Assembly: GCF_014635705.1 (NCBI RefSeq)
Contig: NZ_BMDI01000002.1
Location: 310,001-374,000 of the forward strand
DNA: 64,000 nt
Source: Oxalicibacterium faecigallinarum
GTDB lineage: Bacteria; Pseudomonadota; Gammaproteobacteria; Burkholderiales; Burkholderiaceae_D
Direction: 5' to 3'
Both the position numbers and the translations under genes were made by a program. Below are positions 1 to 8,985 of the stretch, in pieces. The notes below the pieces were generated by a model that was given only the letters and a program-made list of their open reading frames with translations, was not told the DNA's origin and made no database searches. Positions within the stretch are counted from its first letter, which is position 1; every line of letters starts with the position of its first letter.

Positions 1-180
1 TGAAACGCGGTAACCTCCACCCGGAGCAATTTCAAATAGGCACGCGTTGAGGTGGCTCGCGGAGCGTGCGGGTAGAAAGCTTGAGCCGTGCAGTAATGTA
101 CGGCCTAGAGGAATGGTTGTCATAGCAGACGGGCTTGCTCGTCTGCCGTAACAGAATCCGGCCTATCGGTTTGCTTCATT
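1..180 (+). ncRNA. rnpB: RNase P RNA (class A), 3' part, cut by the window start
   Basis: This is the 3' portion of the catalytic RNA of ribonuclease P, which removes 5' leaders from tRNA precursors. The core signatures are visible in order: the CTCCACCCGGAGCAA block near 15-30, CAAATAGG near 32-40, GGGTAG near 70, CTTGAGCC near 81, GGCCTAGAGGAATGG near 101-116, and the conserved 3' end ACAGAATCCGGCCTATCGG near 151-169. The real 5' end lies left of the window; roughly half of a 350-400 nt class A molecule is present. An intrinsic terminator follows directly. rnpB lying upstream of mraZ is, as I recall, usual in Burkholderiales. Confidence 0.93.
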
Positions 181-188
181 GATTTTTC

Positions 189-227
189 AACGGCGCACAT
201 GATCCATCACGTGCGTCGTTTTCTTTT
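189..227 (+). terminator. Intrinsic terminator of rnpB
   Basis: A 10-bp stem (189-198 with 211-220, one G-U pair) is followed by a T-rich run at 219-227, just after the mature end of rnpB. Confidence 0.8.
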
Positions 228-328
228 GTGCAACAGGATGTGAGCTAGCGAACCGACATTACGGATAGGCAGTTTGAAGATGACATATCGCAGGCAAAAG
301 GTGCCTGCGTTCTTGTCGGAGTCTGATC

Positions 329-472
329 ATGAACTTCTATCTTTCGGTTGGTCCGCTGGTTTCGCTGATTGCCGGCATTTTGATTCTGGTGATGCCACGA
401 CTTCTTAACTTTATCGTCGCGCTTTATCTCATCATCATCGGTCTTCTTGGCCTTTTTGGCGGAAAAGCATAA
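329..472 (+). CDS. Small hydrophobic DUF3096-type membrane protein, 47 aa
   Basis: A 47-residue protein starting MNFYLSVGPLVSLIAG and ending GLFGGKA. It is almost wholly hydrophobic: two membrane segments (about residues 6-23 and 26-43) are joined by a short polar turn with MPRLLN. Length and the pattern IAGILILVMPRLLN-IVALYLI-GL match my memory of the DUF3096 family, found in proteobacteria and of unknown function. A GGAG at 318-321 sits 7 bases before the ATG, which supports real translation. It is short enough to be missed by length-filtered gene callers. It is probably an inner-membrane protein; I cannot assign a role. Confidence 0.7.
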   Translation: MNFYLSVGPLVSLIAGILILVMPRLLNFIVALYLIIIGLLGLFGGKA

Positions 473-528
473 CGCAAGCACTTTGCGCTCGTGCTATAAC
501 GGAAGAGCGTGTTGTGCGGAGATGTGTC

Positions 529-1047
529 ATGAGCGCTCTTTCTGTTCGGTGGGTTGTTGCCTGTATGCTGGGTGCGGTTCTTCTGCCCGGTGTTGCCGCC
601 GATATCTATCGTTGGGTGGATGAAAAGGGTCGCACCCATGTGTCTGACGTGGTGCCGCCGCGCTATGCCGACAAGGCAGTGCGCGTCGATACCAGTGGTT
701 CGGCGATTTCTTCTGAAGACCTGCGTGCTGCGCAGGAGCGTGCCGCCCGCGAACGTCAACTTCTCGAGGAGCAGCGTGCCGATGCCCGCAGGGAAGAAGA
801 GGCCGCTGCACGCGCTCAAAGTCAACAAAGCGCTGGCGCGCTGACTGCGCCGCGACAAGGGCCCACTGAGAGCGAGTGTGCCGCCAAATGGCGTGCCTTC
901 TGGGCCAGCCAGGAGTGCTTTGCACCATTTGTCAAAGGTGCTGGGCGGCGTCGGGGCGCCCACGTCAGTGAAGAAGCCTACCTCTACTGCAAATCAGTGC
1001 CCGATCCCTCTTCTGAGTGCAGCATTCCCACCGTGCGACGCTGGTAG
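529..1047 (+). CDS. DUF4124 domain envelope protein
   Basis: A 172-residue protein with an N-terminal hydrophobic signal segment (about residues 5-22) ending near GVAA, so probably exported. Directly after it comes the DUF4124 signature DIYRWVDEKGRTHVSD-VPP, a small domain common in proteobacterial envelope proteins and of unknown function. A charged Glu/Arg-rich stretch (about residues 65-95), likely helical, leads to a C-terminal part with four cysteines that could form disulfides in the periplasm. The ATG at 529 is preferred over an in-frame GTG at 514 because CGGAGA at 517-522 gives a well-spaced ribosome binding site. No partner genes are evident. Confidence 0.75.
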   Translation: MSALSVRWVVACMLGAVLLPGVAADIYRWVDEKGRTHVSDVVPPRYADKAVRVDTSGSAISSEDLRAAQERAARERQLLEEQRADARREEEAAARAQSQQSAGALTAPRQGPTESECAAKWRAFWASQECFAPFVKGAGRRRGAHVSEEAYLYCKSVPDPSSECSIPTVRRW

Positions 1048-1345
1048 ATCATTGCCGATCATTCGGAAGCAATTGCCGATGTGATCTTTATTCACGATCG
1101 CGCAGATCCTTCTTTTCTATCCCTTGCGTAAAAATGGCCGTTATGTGCGAGCGTTTTGTCCCTTCTCGCCTCTTCAGTATTTTCGTTTTTCACTCCAAAA
1201 CACATGTGTATAGATGAGGTGGCACTTTCACAGTGTGTGATAAGTGCTTAATTATTTGGATAATTTCAACTTTAGATTGCTTGAGCGTAATGCGCTAAGT
1301 CCTTGACTTCATTGAAAAAAATCTACTTTTACGCCTGAAATTTGC
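1048..1345. other. Intergenic region upstream of the mraZ promoter
   Basis: About 300 bases with no supported gene. It becomes AT-rich toward its right end. A TTGACT at 1303-1308 resembles a -35 element but has no convincing -10 at the right distance. I see no RNA gene here. Confidence 0.5.
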
Positions 1346-1372
1346 TTGACCCGCGGAATTGCATCCTCTAAA
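1346..1372 (+). promoter_or_regulatory. Putative dcw cluster promoter (Pmra)
   Basis: TTGACC at 1346-1351 and TCTAAA at 1367-1372 resemble -35 and -10 elements. The 15-bp spacing is shorter than ideal, so the exact promoter is uncertain. The placement, immediately before the MraZ repeats and about 100 bases before mraZ, fits the known E. coli Pmra arrangement. Confidence 0.45.
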
Positions 1373-1408
1373 GTGGGCGACAGTGTGAAAAAGTGTTTAT
1401 TTGTGGGT
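1373..1408 (+). promoter_or_regulatory. MraZ operator: four direct boxes at 10-bp period
   Basis: GTG trinucleotides start at exactly 1373, 1383, 1393 and 1403. The first and last boxes read GTGGG (TGGGC and TGGGT); the middle two are degenerate (TGTGA, TGTTT). MraZ is known to bind TGGG-type direct repeats separated by 5-bp spacers just upstream of its own gene and to repress the dcw promoter. The spacing, location and outer box sequences all match, so autoregulation by MraZ is a firm inference. Confidence 0.75.
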
Positions 1409-1471
1409 TATTTCAACCGACAAATCAAAATGCTTCACCAACAGTGCAGGCCAATAAAAAGGATTTTCAGG

Positions 1472-1900
1472 GTGTTTCAAGGCGCGTCTTCTCTCAATCT
1501 CGATGCCAAAGGCCGGATGACCATTCCCGCCCGCCATCGCGACGCATTGCAATTGCAATGCGAGGGACGTGTCACTCTGACCAAACATCCGGATGGGTGC
1601 CTGCTTCTCTTCCCTCGTTCTGTGTGGGAAACCCGCCGTGAGGAAATCGCCAAGTGGCCGATTTCCGCGCGCGCCTGGCAACGCATTTTTCTCGGCAATG
1701 CCGTGGATGTCGAATTTGATACCGCTGGTCGAATTCTGATCGCGCCTGAATTGCGCGCGGCGGGTGGCCTGACGCGTGACGTCATGCTGATGGGCATGGG
1801 CAGTCATTTCGAAATCTGGGATGCGGCAAAACTGGCAGAAAGCGAATCGGATGCGATCGCTGCCGGTGTGCCCGATGTACTCAACAATTTTTCCTTCTGA
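1472..1900 (+). CDS. mraZ: Transcriptional regulator MraZ
   Basis: DNA-binding regulator of the division and cell wall cluster, with two swapped-hairpin SpoVT/AbrB-like units. Both signature loops are present: [13 protein letters not shown] at residues 11-23 and [13 protein letters not shown] at 83-95. In the family these subunits form a ring that binds several boxes at once. The chosen GTG start gives 142 residues and the standard opening [15 protein letters not shown] at 1459-1463 lies 8 bases upstream. The open frame extends further upstream, but that sequence is not MraZ-like and overlaps the operator. First gene of the dcw cluster, 5 bases before rsmH, and probably autoregulated through the boxes at 1373-1408. 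Confidence 0.95.
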   Translation: MFQGASSLNLDAKGRMTIPARHRDALQLQCEGRVTLTKHPDGCLLLFPRSVWETRREEIAKWPISARAWQRIFLGNAVDVEFDTAGRILIAPELRAAGGLTRDVMLMGMGSHFEIWDAAKLAESESDAIAAGVPDVLNNFSF

Positions 1901-1905
1901 CACCC

Positions 1906-2874
1906 GTGACGAATGTAGAGGCGGTGCAGCCATATCAGCACCGGACAGTCTTGTTGAACGAAGCGGTCGCAGCGCTCGCGTTGCAAGACGATCGCCGACA
2001 AGGCATCTACGTTGACGGCACGTTTGGTCGCGGTGGTCATAGTCGTTTGATTCTGCAGAAGCTGGGCGAGCGTGGACGTTTGCTGGCCTTTGACAAGGAT
2101 ACGTACGCGATTGCGAACGCATCAAGTATTGCTGACGCGCGTTTCGAGATCGTGCATGACAGTTTTGCGACGCTGGCAGAGGCCTTGTCGGTGCGCGGCA
2201 TCGGGCAGTTGGATGGGGTATTGCTGGATCTTGGCATTTCGTCGCCACAGGTGGACGACGCTGCCCGGGGCTTCAGCTTTCGTGCAGACGGTCCATTGGA
2301 TATGCGCATGGATACCACGCGCGGCATGTCGGCAGCCGAATGGCTTGCTACGGAAACCGAACAAAAAATCGAGAAAGTGATACGAGATTATGGGGAAGAA
2401 CGGTTTGCTTTTCAGATTGCAAAGGCGATTGTTGCTCGCAGGGCAGTCGAGCCAATTTCAAGCACACGACAGCTTGCCGAGATCGTGGCAAACGCCGTCA
2501 AAACTCGCGAGAAAGGCAAAGACCCGGCCACTCGCACCTTTCAGGCTATCCGGATTTTCATCAATCAGGAGCTTGAAGAACTCGAAGTAGTGCTGGCAGA
2601 GGCATTTCGCCATCTGGCACCAAACGGGAGATTGGTCGTGATCAGTTTTCACTCGCTCGAAGATCGCATCGTCAAGCAGTTCATGGCAGGCAAGGCCAAA
2701 GCGGCGCAGCCTGACCGTCGGCTGCCGATTCGTGCCGTCGATCTGCCGCAGCCCGAGATGAAGCTGCTTGGTCGTGTCATGCCTTCCGAGGAAGAGGTTG
2801 CCGAGAATCCGCGCGCGCGCTCTGCCGTGATGCGTATTGCTGAACGTTTGACACCTGCGGGAGCGCTGCAATGA
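1906..2874 (+). CDS. rsmH: 16S rRNA (cytosine-1402-N4)-methyltransferase RsmH
   Basis: S-adenosylmethionine-dependent methyltransferase that modifies the N4 of C1402 in the decoding centre of 16S rRNA (formerly MraW). The 322-residue length fits the family. The SAM-binding loop [10 protein letters not shown] is at residues 37-46, the catalytic-site motif [10 protein letters not shown] at 108-117, and the conserved GPLDMRMD at 129-136. The C-terminal [15 protein letters not shown] motif is also present. It starts with GTG, 5 bases after mraZ, and its stop overlaps the ftsL start by 4 bases (ATGA), so translation is probably coupled. Its place between mraZ and ftsL is conserved across bacteria. 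Confidence 0.96.
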   Translation: MTNVEAVQPYQHRTVLLNEAVAALALQDDRRQGIYVDGTFGRGGHSRLILQKLGERGRLLAFDKDTYAIANASSIADARFEIVHDSFATLAEALSVRGIGQLDGVLLDLGISSPQVDDAARGFSFRADGPLDMRMDTTRGMSAAEWLATETEQKIEKVIRDYGEERFAFQIAKAIVARRAVEPISSTRQLAEIVANAVKTREKGKDPATRTFQAIRIFINQELEELEVVLAEAFRHLAPNGRLVVISFHSLEDRIVKQFMAGKAKAAQPDRRLPIRAVDLPQPEMKLLGRVMPSEEEVAENPRARSAVMRIAERLTPAGALQ

Positions 2875-3143
2875 GCGGCCGCATCGCGTTCGTGCTGACG
2901 ACCATTTTGGTGCTGTGTGCGCTGTCGGTCGTCAATGCGCATTATCAGTCCCGTACGGCCTTTATCGCGCTGGAGCGTGAGCAGGCCAAGACACGTCAGA
3001 TCGAAATCGACTGGCGTCAGTTGCAGCTCGATCAATCCACGCTTGGCGTGCATGGCCGTATCGAAGCCAATGCGCGTCGCGATCTGGGTATGGTGCCGGC
3101 ATCGCCGGCGAGCACGCAATATCTGAATCTGGAGGCGAAATGA
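2871..3143 (+). CDS. ftsL: Cell division protein FtsL
   Basis: Small bitopic divisome protein of 90 residues. One membrane segment (about residues 5-23) follows a 4-residue cytoplasmic tail; the periplasmic part holds a Glu/Gln-rich stretch (about 33-55) typical of the coiled coil by which FtsL joins FtsB and FtsQ to activate FtsWI. It ends with the usual [12 protein letters not shown] motif. The very short cytoplasmic tail is common outside the enterics. Sequence identity in this family is always low, so the call leans on size, topology and position between rsmH and ftsI. Both ends overlap the neighbouring genes by 4 bases. Confidence 0.9.
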   Translation: MSGRIAFVLTTILVLCALSVVNAHYQSRTAFIALEREQAKTRQIEIDWRQLQLDQSTLGVHGRIEANARRDLGMVPASPASTQYLNLEAK

Positions 3144-4900
3144 CGCGTAGCACGTCACGTACCGCTTCCGGCAAAGGCGTGCCTTTCGTTGCCAGCCCGG
3201 TCCTGGCAGCCAAGCTGCCGGCCTGGCGTTCGCGGGTAGTGCTGTTTTTGATTTTCGCTGCTTTCGCGACCCTGGCTGGACGCGCCTTGTGGCTGCAAGG
3301 CATGTCCAAAGATTTTCTGCAAAAGCAGGGCGCTTCGCGTTACGCGCGGACACTGGAGCTGCCCTCGACACGTGGCAAGATCACCGATCGCAACGGACAG
3401 GTGCTGGCTTCGTCAGTGCCGGTACGCGCAGTCTGGGCCATTCCTGAAGATGTGATGGAAGCGCCGAAGGACAAGCTGCGCCAGTTGGCCAAGCTGCTCG
3501 ATATGAGCGAAAAAGATTTGTATGGCCGTCTTGATTCGGACCGAACCTTTGTCTATCTGAAGCGTCAGGTGGAAATGGATGTGGTCGACAAGGTCTTGAA
3601 ATTGAATATTACCGGTATCAACACGCGTAAGGAATACAAGCGGTATTATCCGGAAGGTCAGGCGATGGCGCATATCGTCGGCTTCACCAACGTGGAAGAC
3701 AAGGGTATCGAAGGCATGGAGCTGGCGTATCAAAAGACGCTGGCAGGTGTGCCGGGCAGTCGGCGTGTGATTCGCGATCGTCTCGGTAATGTGGTGGAAG
3801 ATATCGAGGCAATTCGCGAGCCGCATGATGGTCAGGATCTGACGCTGTCAATCGATAGCAAGCTGCAGTACATCGCTTTTTCGAATCTGAAAGCGGCGGT
3901 CGAAGCTAATAAAGCCAAGGCTGGTGGCATCGTGATTCTGGATGCCAAGTCGGGCGAGATTCTGGCGCTGGCCAATCTGCCAACATACGACCCCAACAAT
4001 CGTGCCCAGTTGAGCGGCGCGCAATTGCGTAATCGCGTACTGACTGACACCTTCGAGCCGGGTTCGACGCTCAAGCCATTTGCGGTTGCCTTGGGGTTGG
4101 AAAAGAAAATCGTGCGTCCCAATACCATGATTGATACCGCACCCGGCCGCATGACGATCGGTACGGCAACGATTGGTGATGCGCACGCGATTGGTCTGGC
4201 ATCGGTCTCGCAGATCATCGAAAAATCATCCAACATTGGTACCGCCAAGATTGCCTTGCAGATGCAACCGCAGGAAATGTGGGATCTGTTCACCTCTGTT
4301 GGTTTCGGGCAGCAACCAAAGATTGGTTTCCCGGGTGCGGTAGCCGGTCGTGTGCGTCCTTATAAATCGTGGCGTCCGATCGAGCAGGCGACCATGAGCT
4401 ACGGTCATGGTATCTCCGTGTCGCTGCTTCAGATCGCCCATGCCTACATGATCTTTGCACGTGATGGCGAGATGATTCCGCTGACTTTGCAGCGCTCTTC
4501 CGATCAGCCGATCGCACAACGTGTATTGTCCGAAAAAACTGCACGTGAAATGCGCAGCATGCTGGAAATGGCAGCAGGTCCGACGGGGACTGCACCGCAG
4601 GCGCAGGTGCCCGGTTATCGTGTCGGCGGCAAGACCGGTACGGCTTACAAACTGGAAAACGGCAAATACGTGAAGAAATACGTCGCGTCTTTTGTCGGCT
4701 TTGCACCGGTCTCCGATCCGCGCATCATCGTTGCCGTCATGATCGATGAACCGACTGCCGGTCGGCACTATGGCGGTTCGGTTGCCGGACCTGTTTTTTC
4801 TTCCGTGGTGGCGAGCGCGTTGCGCTCGATGAATGTTGCGCCGGATTCCACCGTGACCAACATCATCATCCCGCCTGAGCCATTGCAGGAGGTGCTGTGA
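3140..4900 (+). CDS. ftsI: Peptidoglycan D,D-transpeptidase FtsI (PBP3)
   Basis: Septum-specific class B penicillin-binding protein that cross-links peptidoglycan at the division site, partnered with FtsW. At 586 residues it is typical. A membrane anchor lies at about residues 32-50, and the pedestal domain begins with the ELPSTRGKITDRNG motif near 73-86. The transpeptidase motifs are all intact: SxxK as STLK at 309-312 (Ser309 is the acyl-enzyme nucleophile), SSN at 363-365, and KTGTA at 498-502. It overlaps ftsL by 4 bases and abuts murE. No truncation or odd residue was noticed. Confidence 0.97.
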   Translation: MTRSTSRTASGKGVPFVASPVLAAKLPAWRSRVVLFLIFAAFATLAGRALWLQGMSKDFLQKQGASRYARTLELPSTRGKITDRNGQVLASSVPVRAVWAIPEDVMEAPKDKLRQLAKLLDMSEKDLYGRLDSDRTFVYLKRQVEMDVVDKVLKLNITGINTRKEYKRYYPEGQAMAHIVGFTNVEDKGIEGMELAYQKTLAGVPGSRRVIRDRLGNVVEDIEAIREPHDGQDLTLSIDSKLQYIAFSNLKAAVEANKAKAGGIVILDAKSGEILALANLPTYDPNNRAQLSGAQLRNRVLTDTFEPGSTLKPFAVALGLEKKIVRPNTMIDTAPGRMTIGTATIGDAHAIGLASVSQIIEKSSNIGTAKIALQMQPQEMWDLFTSVGFGQQPKIGFPGAVAGRVRPYKSWRPIEQATMSYGHGISVSLLQIAHAYMIFARDGEMIPLTLQRSSDQPIAQRVLSEKTAREMRSMLEMAAGPTGTAPQAQVPGYRVGGKTGTAYKLENGKYVKKYVASFVGFAPVSDPRIIVAVMIDEPTAGRHYGGSVAGPVFSSVVASALRSMNVAPDSTVTNIIIPPEPLQEVL

Positions 4901-6429
4901 TGGCCGCACAAATGAATCTTGATGTCATTCTGGACTGGTTGCGTCAGCATGCACCGAAGGCGCAATTGACTGCCGATTCGCGCAAGGTGCAAGCGGGCGA
5001 TGTGTTCGTCGCATATCCAAATGATGAAGCAGACGGCCGCGCCTACATTGGCGATGCGGTGGAGCGCGGTGCGATTGCAATCCTGCTGGAAGCAGACGGC
5101 GGTGCCGACTTTACGGCAGCGATTGCTGGCTTGCCTTCTTTGCCAGTCGCCCATCTTAAGTCACAAGTCGGTGAGATCGCCGCAGCCTGGTACGCGCATC
5201 CCGATCGAGCCATGTTGACTGTTGCCGTGACCGGTACCAACGGCAAAACGTCCTGTTCGCAGTGGCTGGGCAGCGCCTTGTCCCGTCTCGGCCGTCCGAC
5301 TGCAGTAATCGGCACGCTTGGCACAGGCATTTATCGTGATGGAACGGCCGGGACATTTACGGTGACTGGTTACACCACACCGGATGCCGTGCAATTGCAA
5401 CGTGCACTGGCTGAACTCGGCAAGCACGGTGCGACCGCACTGGCAATCGAGGCATCGTCGATCGGTCTGCATCAGCAGCGCATGGCTGGCATACATGTTG
5501 ATATCGCATTGTTTACGAACTTCACGCGTGACCATCTCGATTATCACGGTGACATGCAGGCGTATGAAGAAGCCAAGACACAGTTGTTCGACTGGCCGGG
5601 TTTGAAGCACGCAGTCATCAATGTCGATGATGCAATGGGCGAACGCCTGATCGCACGTCTGCGATCAACCCGGCCGGAAATCGCCGTCACCGCATACAGC
5701 ATTGGCGGACATGTCTTGCATGATGTGGCGACGCTGCAGGCAACGGATGTGCGCAGCAGTCAAAGCGGCACCGCATTCCATTTGCATTTCGGTGCGGAGC
5801 GCGCGCAGGTCAAAACCCAGTTGGTTGGCGATTTCAACGTCAGCAATGTGCTTGGCATTATCGGTGTCTTGCTTGCAAAAGGTGCGGCATGGCGCAAGGC
5901 GATTGCTGCGGTCGAAGCACTGATGGCAGTGCCTGGCCGTATGCAACAACTGGGCGGCGTTGAGGCACCGCTGGTCGTGATTGATTACGCGCATACGCCG
6001 GATGCACTGGAAAAAGCGCTGGCGAGTCTGCGACTGGTCGCAGAAGAACGCCACGGAAAATTGTGGTGTGTGTTTGGTTGTGGTGGTGATCGTGATCCCG
6101 GCAAGCGTCCGCAAATGGGCGCGGTAGCCATGGTGGCAGATCATGTGATCGTCACGACTGACAATCCGAGATATGAAGAACCGGAGTCCATCATTGCGCA
6201 GATTGTCGCTGGTATCGACAAGACGCATGCAGACATGCACGTGATCGAGGATCGTGCGACAGCGATTTTGTGGGCTTGCCGTAATGCGACACGGCAGGAT
6301 GTCATCCTGCTGGCTGGCAAGGGCCATGAGAACTATCAGGAAATCAAGGGCCGCAAATTGCCGTTCCTCGATGCCGATCATGCTGCGCTGGCTTTGTCGT
6401 CGCGGGCAATGCAAGGGGCGCACGGATGA
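4900..6429 (+). CDS. murE: UDP-MurNAc-L-Ala-D-Glu:meso-diaminopimelate ligase MurE
   Basis: Cytoplasmic ATP-dependent ligase that adds the third stem-peptide residue to UDP-MurNAc-L-Ala-D-Glu. The ATP-binding loop TGTNGKTS is at residues 111-118. The substrate-selecting motif DNPR at 421-424 is the known signature of enzymes using meso-diaminopimelate rather than lysine, so the cell wall is inferred to be of the DAP type. I chose ATG 4900 over GTG 4897 because AGGAGG at 4887-4892 is then optimally spaced. It yields 509 residues. It overlaps the ftsI stop and the murF start. Confidence 0.97.
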   Translation: MAAQMNLDVILDWLRQHAPKAQLTADSRKVQAGDVFVAYPNDEADGRAYIGDAVERGAIAILLEADGGADFTAAIAGLPSLPVAHLKSQVGEIAAAWYAHPDRAMLTVAVTGTNGKTSCSQWLGSALSRLGRPTAVIGTLGTGIYRDGTAGTFTVTGYTTPDAVQLQRALAELGKHGATALAIEASSIGLHQQRMAGIHVDIALFTNFTRDHLDYHGDMQAYEEAKTQLFDWPGLKHAVINVDDAMGERLIARLRSTRPEIAVTAYSIGGHVLHDVATLQATDVRSSQSGTAFHLHFGAERAQVKTQLVGDFNVSNVLGIIGVLLAKGAAWRKAIAAVEALMAVPGRMQQLGGVEAPLVVIDYAHTPDALEKALASLRLVAEERHGKLWCVFGCGGDRDPGKRPQMGAVAMVADHVIVTTDNPRYEEPESIIAQIVAGIDKTHADMHVIEDRATAILWACRNATRQDVILLAGKGHENYQEIKGRKLPFLDADHAALALSSRAMQGAHG

Positions 6430-7793
6430 AGTCGACACTGCGCACATTGCTGCCTTGGGTCAAGGGCGCGACATTGTCCGGCGATGCGTCATTTGATGGC
6501 ATTTCGAGCGACAGCCGCACCGCTGCAGCGGGTAATTTGTTCGTTGCGCTGCGCGGCGAACGCTTTGATGCGCACGATTATCTGCATGACGTTGCTGCGC
6601 GCAAGGTTGCCGGCATGGTTATCGAAAGTCAGCCTGCCGATCTGAATGTGCCTGCATTGGTCGTGCCGGATACGCGTGTTGCTCTCGGCGAAATTGGTCA
6701 TGGCTGGCGTCAGCAATTTGCGCTGCCCCTGATTGGCGTCACCGGCAGCAATGGCAAGACCACGGTCAAGGAAATGATCGCGGCCATCCTGCAAGCGGCA
6801 TTTGGTACGGATCGTTATCTGGCAACGCGCGGCAACTTCAATAACGATATTGGTGTGCCATTGACCCTGTTGCGCATGACGGCAGAGCATCAGGCAGCCG
6901 TGATCGAACTCGGCATGAATCATCCGGGTGAGATTGCCTTGCTGTCCGCGATTGCCAATCCAACTGTCGGGCTGGTCAATAACGCACAGCGCGAGCATCA
7001 GGAATTCATGGCGAGCGTCGAAGCTGTCGCCATGGAAAACGGTTCGGTGCTGCAAGCCTTGCCTGCCGACGGCGTGGCCGTCTATCCGGCTGATGATGAA
7101 TTTACTTCGCTCTGGCGCGGTTACGCAGCACATTGCCGCAGCCTGACCTTCGGGTTGAGTGATGATGCTGATGTGCGTTGTACGCATCAGGCCAATGTAT
7201 TTGGCAGCGACTTGCAGGTGACCACAAATGGACAACGATTCGATATCGCTCTGTCTGCTGCCGGTTTGCACAATGTGCGCAATGCATTGGCTGCGATTGC
7301 CTGCACCTTGGCAATTGGCGTACCGGCCGAGGCAGTCGTACGTGGCTTGCAGGCTTTCGCGCCGGTCAATGGTCGTTTGCAACGCAAGACTGCCAGCAAC
7401 GGTGCATTGGTGATCGACGATACGTATAACGCCAATCCGGATTCGGTGCGCGCTGCGATTGATGTGCTGGCGCAGCTGAAAGCGCCACGCGTACTGGTGC
7501 TGGGCGATATGGGTGAAGTTGGCAATGACGGCCCGCAGTATCACGAAGAAGTTGGTGCCTATGCACGTGCACGCGGCATCGAACGTCTGTTGACGCTCGG
7601 AGAGATGACGGTCCATGCCAGTCGTGCATTTGGCAACGGCGCAACGCATTGCGGCGATATCGCAGAACTCAATCAGGCGCTAGACGCATTTTTCAACAAC
7701 GAGGCAACAGCGCTGGTCAAGGGATCGCGTTTCATGAAAATGGAACGTGTTGTGCAGCATCTGCTCGGTCAACATCATCAGGAAGGCCACTAA
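6426..7793 (+). CDS. murF: UDP-MurNAc-tripeptide:D-Ala-D-Ala ligase MurF
   Basis: Last of the cytoplasmic Mur ligases: it joins the D-Ala-D-Ala made by Ddl to UDP-MurNAc-tripeptide, giving the pentapeptide precursor. The ATP loop [10 protein letters not shown] is at residues 104-113, followed by the Mur family central and C-terminal domains, including [12 protein letters not shown]. Length of 455 residues is normal. The start overlaps the murE stop by 4 bases. The next gene, mraY, starts 1 base after the stop and uses MurF's product. Confidence 0.97.
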   Translation: MKSTLRTLLPWVKGATLSGDASFDGISSDSRTAAAGNLFVALRGERFDAHDYLHDVAARKVAGMVIESQPADLNVPALVVPDTRVALGEIGHGWRQQFALPLIGVTGSNGKTTVKEMIAAILQAAFGTDRYLATRGNFNNDIGVPLTLLRMTAEHQAAVIELGMNHPGEIALLSAIANPTVGLVNNAQREHQEFMASVEAVAMENGSVLQALPADGVAVYPADDEFTSLWRGYAAHCRSLTFGLSDDADVRCTHQANVFGSDLQVTTNGQRFDIALSAAGLHNVRNALAAIACTLAIGVPAEAVVRGLQAFAPVNGRLQRKTASNGALVIDDTYNANPDSVRAAIDVLAQLKAPRVLVLGDMGEVGNDGPQYHEEVGAYARARGIERLLTLGEMTVHASRAFGNGATHCGDIAELNQALDAFFNNEATALVKGSRFMKMERVVQHLLGQHHQEGH

Positions 7794-7794
7794 C

Positions 7795-8964
7795 ATGCTG
7801 CTTTGGCTTGCACAGTTTCTGCAGGATCACATCGGTCCGATGCGTATCTTCAACTTCATTACGTTCCGTGCCGTGTTTGCAACGCTGACAGCGCTGGCGA
7901 TCGGTCTGTTTGCCGGTCCGGCGGTGATTCGCATGTTGACGCGCTTGAAAGTCGGACAGGCGGTACGCACCAACGGTCCACAAACGCATTTGATCAAGAG
8001 CGGTACCCCAACCATGGGCGGCGCGTTGATTCTGCTGGCGATCGGTATCTCGACCTTGCTGTGGACCGACCTGACCAATCGTTTTGTCTGGGTCGTACTG
8101 ATCGTGACGCTGGGTTTCGGTGCGGTCGGATGGGTCGATGACTATCGCAAGGTGGTCTACAAGGATCCAAAGGGCATGTCGTCCAAAGAGAAGTATTTCT
8201 GGCAATCGCTGATCGGTTTGTTTGCAGCGGTTTATCTGGCGTTCTCGGTATCGGCGCCAAGCAATTCGCAATTCCTCGATCTGTTCCTGGCTTGGGTGCA
8301 ATCCGGCTTCAGCATGGAGTTGCCACCGAAGGCCGACTTGATCGTGCCCTTCTTCAAAACCATTAGCTACCCACTCGGCGTATGGGGATTCATTGCACTG
8401 ACCTACTTCGTCATCGTCGGTACCAGCAACGCTGTCAATCTGACCGACGGTCTGGATGGTCTGGCGATCATGCCGACTGTGATGGTCGGTACGGCATTGG
8501 GTCTGTTTGCCTATCTGTCGGGCAGCGCGATCTATTCGCAGTATCTGTTCATTCCGCATATCAAGGGTGCAGGCGAACTGATCATTTTCTGCGGTGCGAT
8601 GGCGGGTGCCGGTCTGGCTTTCCTCTGGTTCAACGCGCATCCGGCACAAGTCTTCATGGGTGACGTCGGTGCGCTGGCTCTGGGTGGTGCGCTCGGTACG
8701 ATTGCGGTCATCGTGCGACAGGAAATCGTGCTGTTCATCATGGGCGGTATCTTCGTGGTGGAAACCTTGTCGGTAATGCTGCAGGTTGCGTACTTCAAGT
8801 ACACCAAGATGAGAACGGGAACCGGCAAGCGCATCTTGCTGATGGCGCCGTTGCATCACCATTTCGAACAGAAAGGCTGGAAAGAAACGCAGGTCGTGGT
8901 CCGTTTCTGGATCATCACGATGATTCTCGTGTTGTTTGGTTTGTCGACGCTGAAGTTGCGTTGA
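7795..8964 (+). CDS. mraY: Phospho-MurNAc-pentapeptide transferase MraY
   Basis: Integral membrane enzyme that transfers phospho-MurNAc-pentapeptide from UDP to undecaprenyl phosphate, making lipid I. At 389 residues with about ten membrane segments it fits the family. Conserved motifs seen are GTPTMGG near residue 70, the aspartate motif [15 protein letters not shown], and the HHHFE cluster near the end. ATG 7795 is preferred over an upstream in-frame ATG (7747) because it has AGGAAGG at 7780-7786 and gives the family start MLLWLA. It sits between murF and murD as in most dcw clusters. Confidence 0.96.
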   Translation: MLLWLAQFLQDHIGPMRIFNFITFRAVFATLTALAIGLFAGPAVIRMLTRLKVGQAVRTNGPQTHLIKSGTPTMGGALILLAIGISTLLWTDLTNRFVWVVLIVTLGFGAVGWVDDYRKVVYKDPKGMSSKEKYFWQSLIGLFAAVYLAFSVSAPSNSQFLDLFLAWVQSGFSMELPPKADLIVPFFKTISYPLGVWGFIALTYFVIVGTSNAVNLTDGLDGLAIMPTVMVGTALGLFAYLSGSAIYSQYLFIPHIKGAGELIIFCGAMAGAGLAFLWFNAHPAQVFMGDVGALALGGALGTIAVIVRQEIVLFIMGGIFVVETLSVMLQVAYFKYTKMRTGTGKRILLMAPLHHHFEQKGWKETQVVVRFWIITMILVLFGLSTLKLR

Positions 8965-8985
8965 TTGGGTGGCGAAGAAAGCAGA

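Noticed and set aside
1219-1240. TGGCAC resembling a sigma-54 -24 element upstream of mraZ
   Set aside because: The matching TTGC at the -12 position is absent.
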